This document shows, piece after piece, positions 63,281 through 64,000 of a stretch of DNA of 64,000 nt. A program made the position numbers and the translations under genes. The DNA is from JALZKA01 sp963725035 (lineage in GTDB: Bacteria; Actinomycetota; Thermoleophilia; Solirubrobacterales; 70-9), in NCBI GenBank assembly GCA_963725035.1, contig CAVRWX010000018.1, positions 310,001-374,000 on the forward strand. The letters are read 5' to 3'. Each line of letters begins with the position of its first letter. Within the stretch, counting starts at the first letter, position 1. The notes under the pieces were generated by a model. It did no database searches. It was not told the DNA's origin and saw only the letters and a program-made list of their open reading frames with translations.

Positions 63281-64000
63281 ATGAGCGCCAGATGGGACTG
63301 CATCGTCGTCGGCGGCGGAGCCGCCGGCCTCAGCGCCGCTCTCGTACTCGGCCGCGCTCGTAAGCGAACGCTTGTTATCGATGCCGGCGAGCAGTGCAAC
63401 CTCCCGGCCGACGGAATCGGCGGGCTTCTCGGCCACGACGGACTCCCGCCACGGGATCTCTACGCGAAGGGGCGGGAAGAGCTGGCGCGATACTCGGACG
63501 TCGAGGTGCGTGACGCTGGGGGCCACCAGCGCGAGGGCGAGCTCCGACGGCCATCGCCATCGAACTGTCCGACGGCACGAGCGAGGCGGGGAGCCGTGTT
63601 CTGCTCGCGACCGGACTGGATTATGGATACCCGGACATCCCGGGGATCGAAGAGAGGTGGGGACGCTCTGCCTTTCATTGCCCGTTCTGCCACGGCTGGG
63701 AGGTGCGCGATCAAGTGCTCGGCGTCCTGGATCCCAACGCGTCGGGAGCGACGCGCGCCATGCTGCTGCGCGGCTGGAGCGATCAAGTGACGCTGTTCAC
63801 GAACGGCCCGGCCGAGCTCGATGCGACGGACGCGGAACGACTTAGGGAGGCAGAAATCCCGGTGGATGAGCGCCAGATCGCCGAATTGCGCGGCGAGGGC
63901 GTCTCGTTGTCTGCGATCGCCTTTGCTGAGGCCTCTGAGGCGCCCTGTAACGGGCTTCTGGTGGCGCCGACTCTCTCGCAAGCGCTCTCAGATCGCCAGG
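63281..64000 (+). CDS. Thioredoxin-reductase-like FAD/NAD(P) oxidoreductase, 5' part (frameshifted, cut by window end)
   Basis: The FAD-binding CIVVGGGAAGLSAALVLGRA opens the protein, then LVIDAGEQCNLPADGIGG and LLGHDGLPPRDLYAKGREEL. An indel near 63515-63545 shifts the frame; the continuation IAIELSDGTSEAGSRVLLATG, DYGYPDIPGIEERWG and the redox region HCPFCHGWEVRDQVLG (CxxC) follow. This is the pattern of thioredoxin-reductase-like proteins with a CPFCHG motif that accompany sigma/anti-sigma or Cys-transfer systems. The C-terminus is outside the window. Confidence 0.78.

Noticed and set aside
1..64000. tRNA genes, rRNA, CRISPR arrays, prophage or IS transposases
   Set aside because: I looked for cloverleaf TpsiC-like segments, regularly spaced repeats, and transposase or integrase motifs and saw none; the palindromic repeats are short and lack an attached transposase.

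Overview
This is a gene-dense, high-GC chromosomal window from an actinobacterium. The gene orders hisZ-G-D-B-H-A-F, pgeF-yggS-sepF-proC-yggT-lspA-rluD, rpsB-tsf-pyrH-frr-uppS-cdsA-dxr-rseP-ispG-proS and pgsA-(RsiG-like)-FHA-MerR, the MurA with Asp in place of the catalytic Cys, and the lipoprotein and secreted-protein types point to a deep-branching actinobacterium, most likely class Thermoleophilia (Solirubrobacterales-like). That placement is an inference. I recognised no rRNA, tRNA, CRISPR array, prophage or complete insertion sequence, and no stretch longer than 300 bases lacks a gene.

Layout. 0-5.3 kb: a branched-chain amino-acid type ABC transporter (livF-G-M-H on the minus strand, tail of a solute-binding protein converging on it) followed by an isocitrate dehydrogenase family gene. 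5.3-11.7 kb: small zinc proteins, a MacB/FtsX-type ABC exporter, an alpha/beta hydrolase and an HD protein. 11.7-20.7 kb: murA and a translationally coupled histidine operon, interrupted between hisA and hisF by four genes of unknown or peripheral function. 20.7-28.6 kb: a PQQ-type beta-propeller, cca, the sepF division neighbourhood, lspA, rluD and an FkbM methyltransferase. 28.8-35.7 kb: the translation and isoprenoid/lipid cluster rpsB to rseP. 35.8-41.3 kb: an accessory block inserted between rseP and ispG (acyl-CoA ligase, AAC(3)-like acyltransferase, alpha/alpha-barrel protein, two badly frameshifted secreted-protein genes). 41.3-48.6 kb: ispG, proS, pgsA, a single-motif RsiG-like c-di-GMP anti-sigma homologue, a GarA-like FHA protein with a zinc ribbon, a MerR regulator, an SRPBCC protein and an alkylglycerone-phosphate-synthase-like flavoprotein. 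48.6-64 kb: mixed metabolic and envelope genes (anti-sigma-like membrane protein, thioesterase, NadE, a HEYNH secreted metalloprotease, WS/DGAT, an RlpA-like protein, CcdA with a thioredoxin-TPR protein, YqgE) and the start of a thioredoxin-reductase-like gene cut by the window edge.

Two features stand out. First, at least four families of short palindromic repeats occupy intergenic spaces: GGTGCCTGGCACC elements, GGGGTCAGACCCC elements, long GGAATTTCC hairpins, and hairpins with a shared GTGAAGCAGGTGC tail. Second, about ten genes carry frameshifts. They cluster at 39.7-41.3 kb and 61.4-63.6 kb plus scattered single sites, while all housekeeping genes are intact. This could be assembly indels, gene decay, or both, and the sequence alone cannot decide. 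The most interesting biological candidate is the RsiG-like protein at 45.0 kb and its regulatory neighbourhood.
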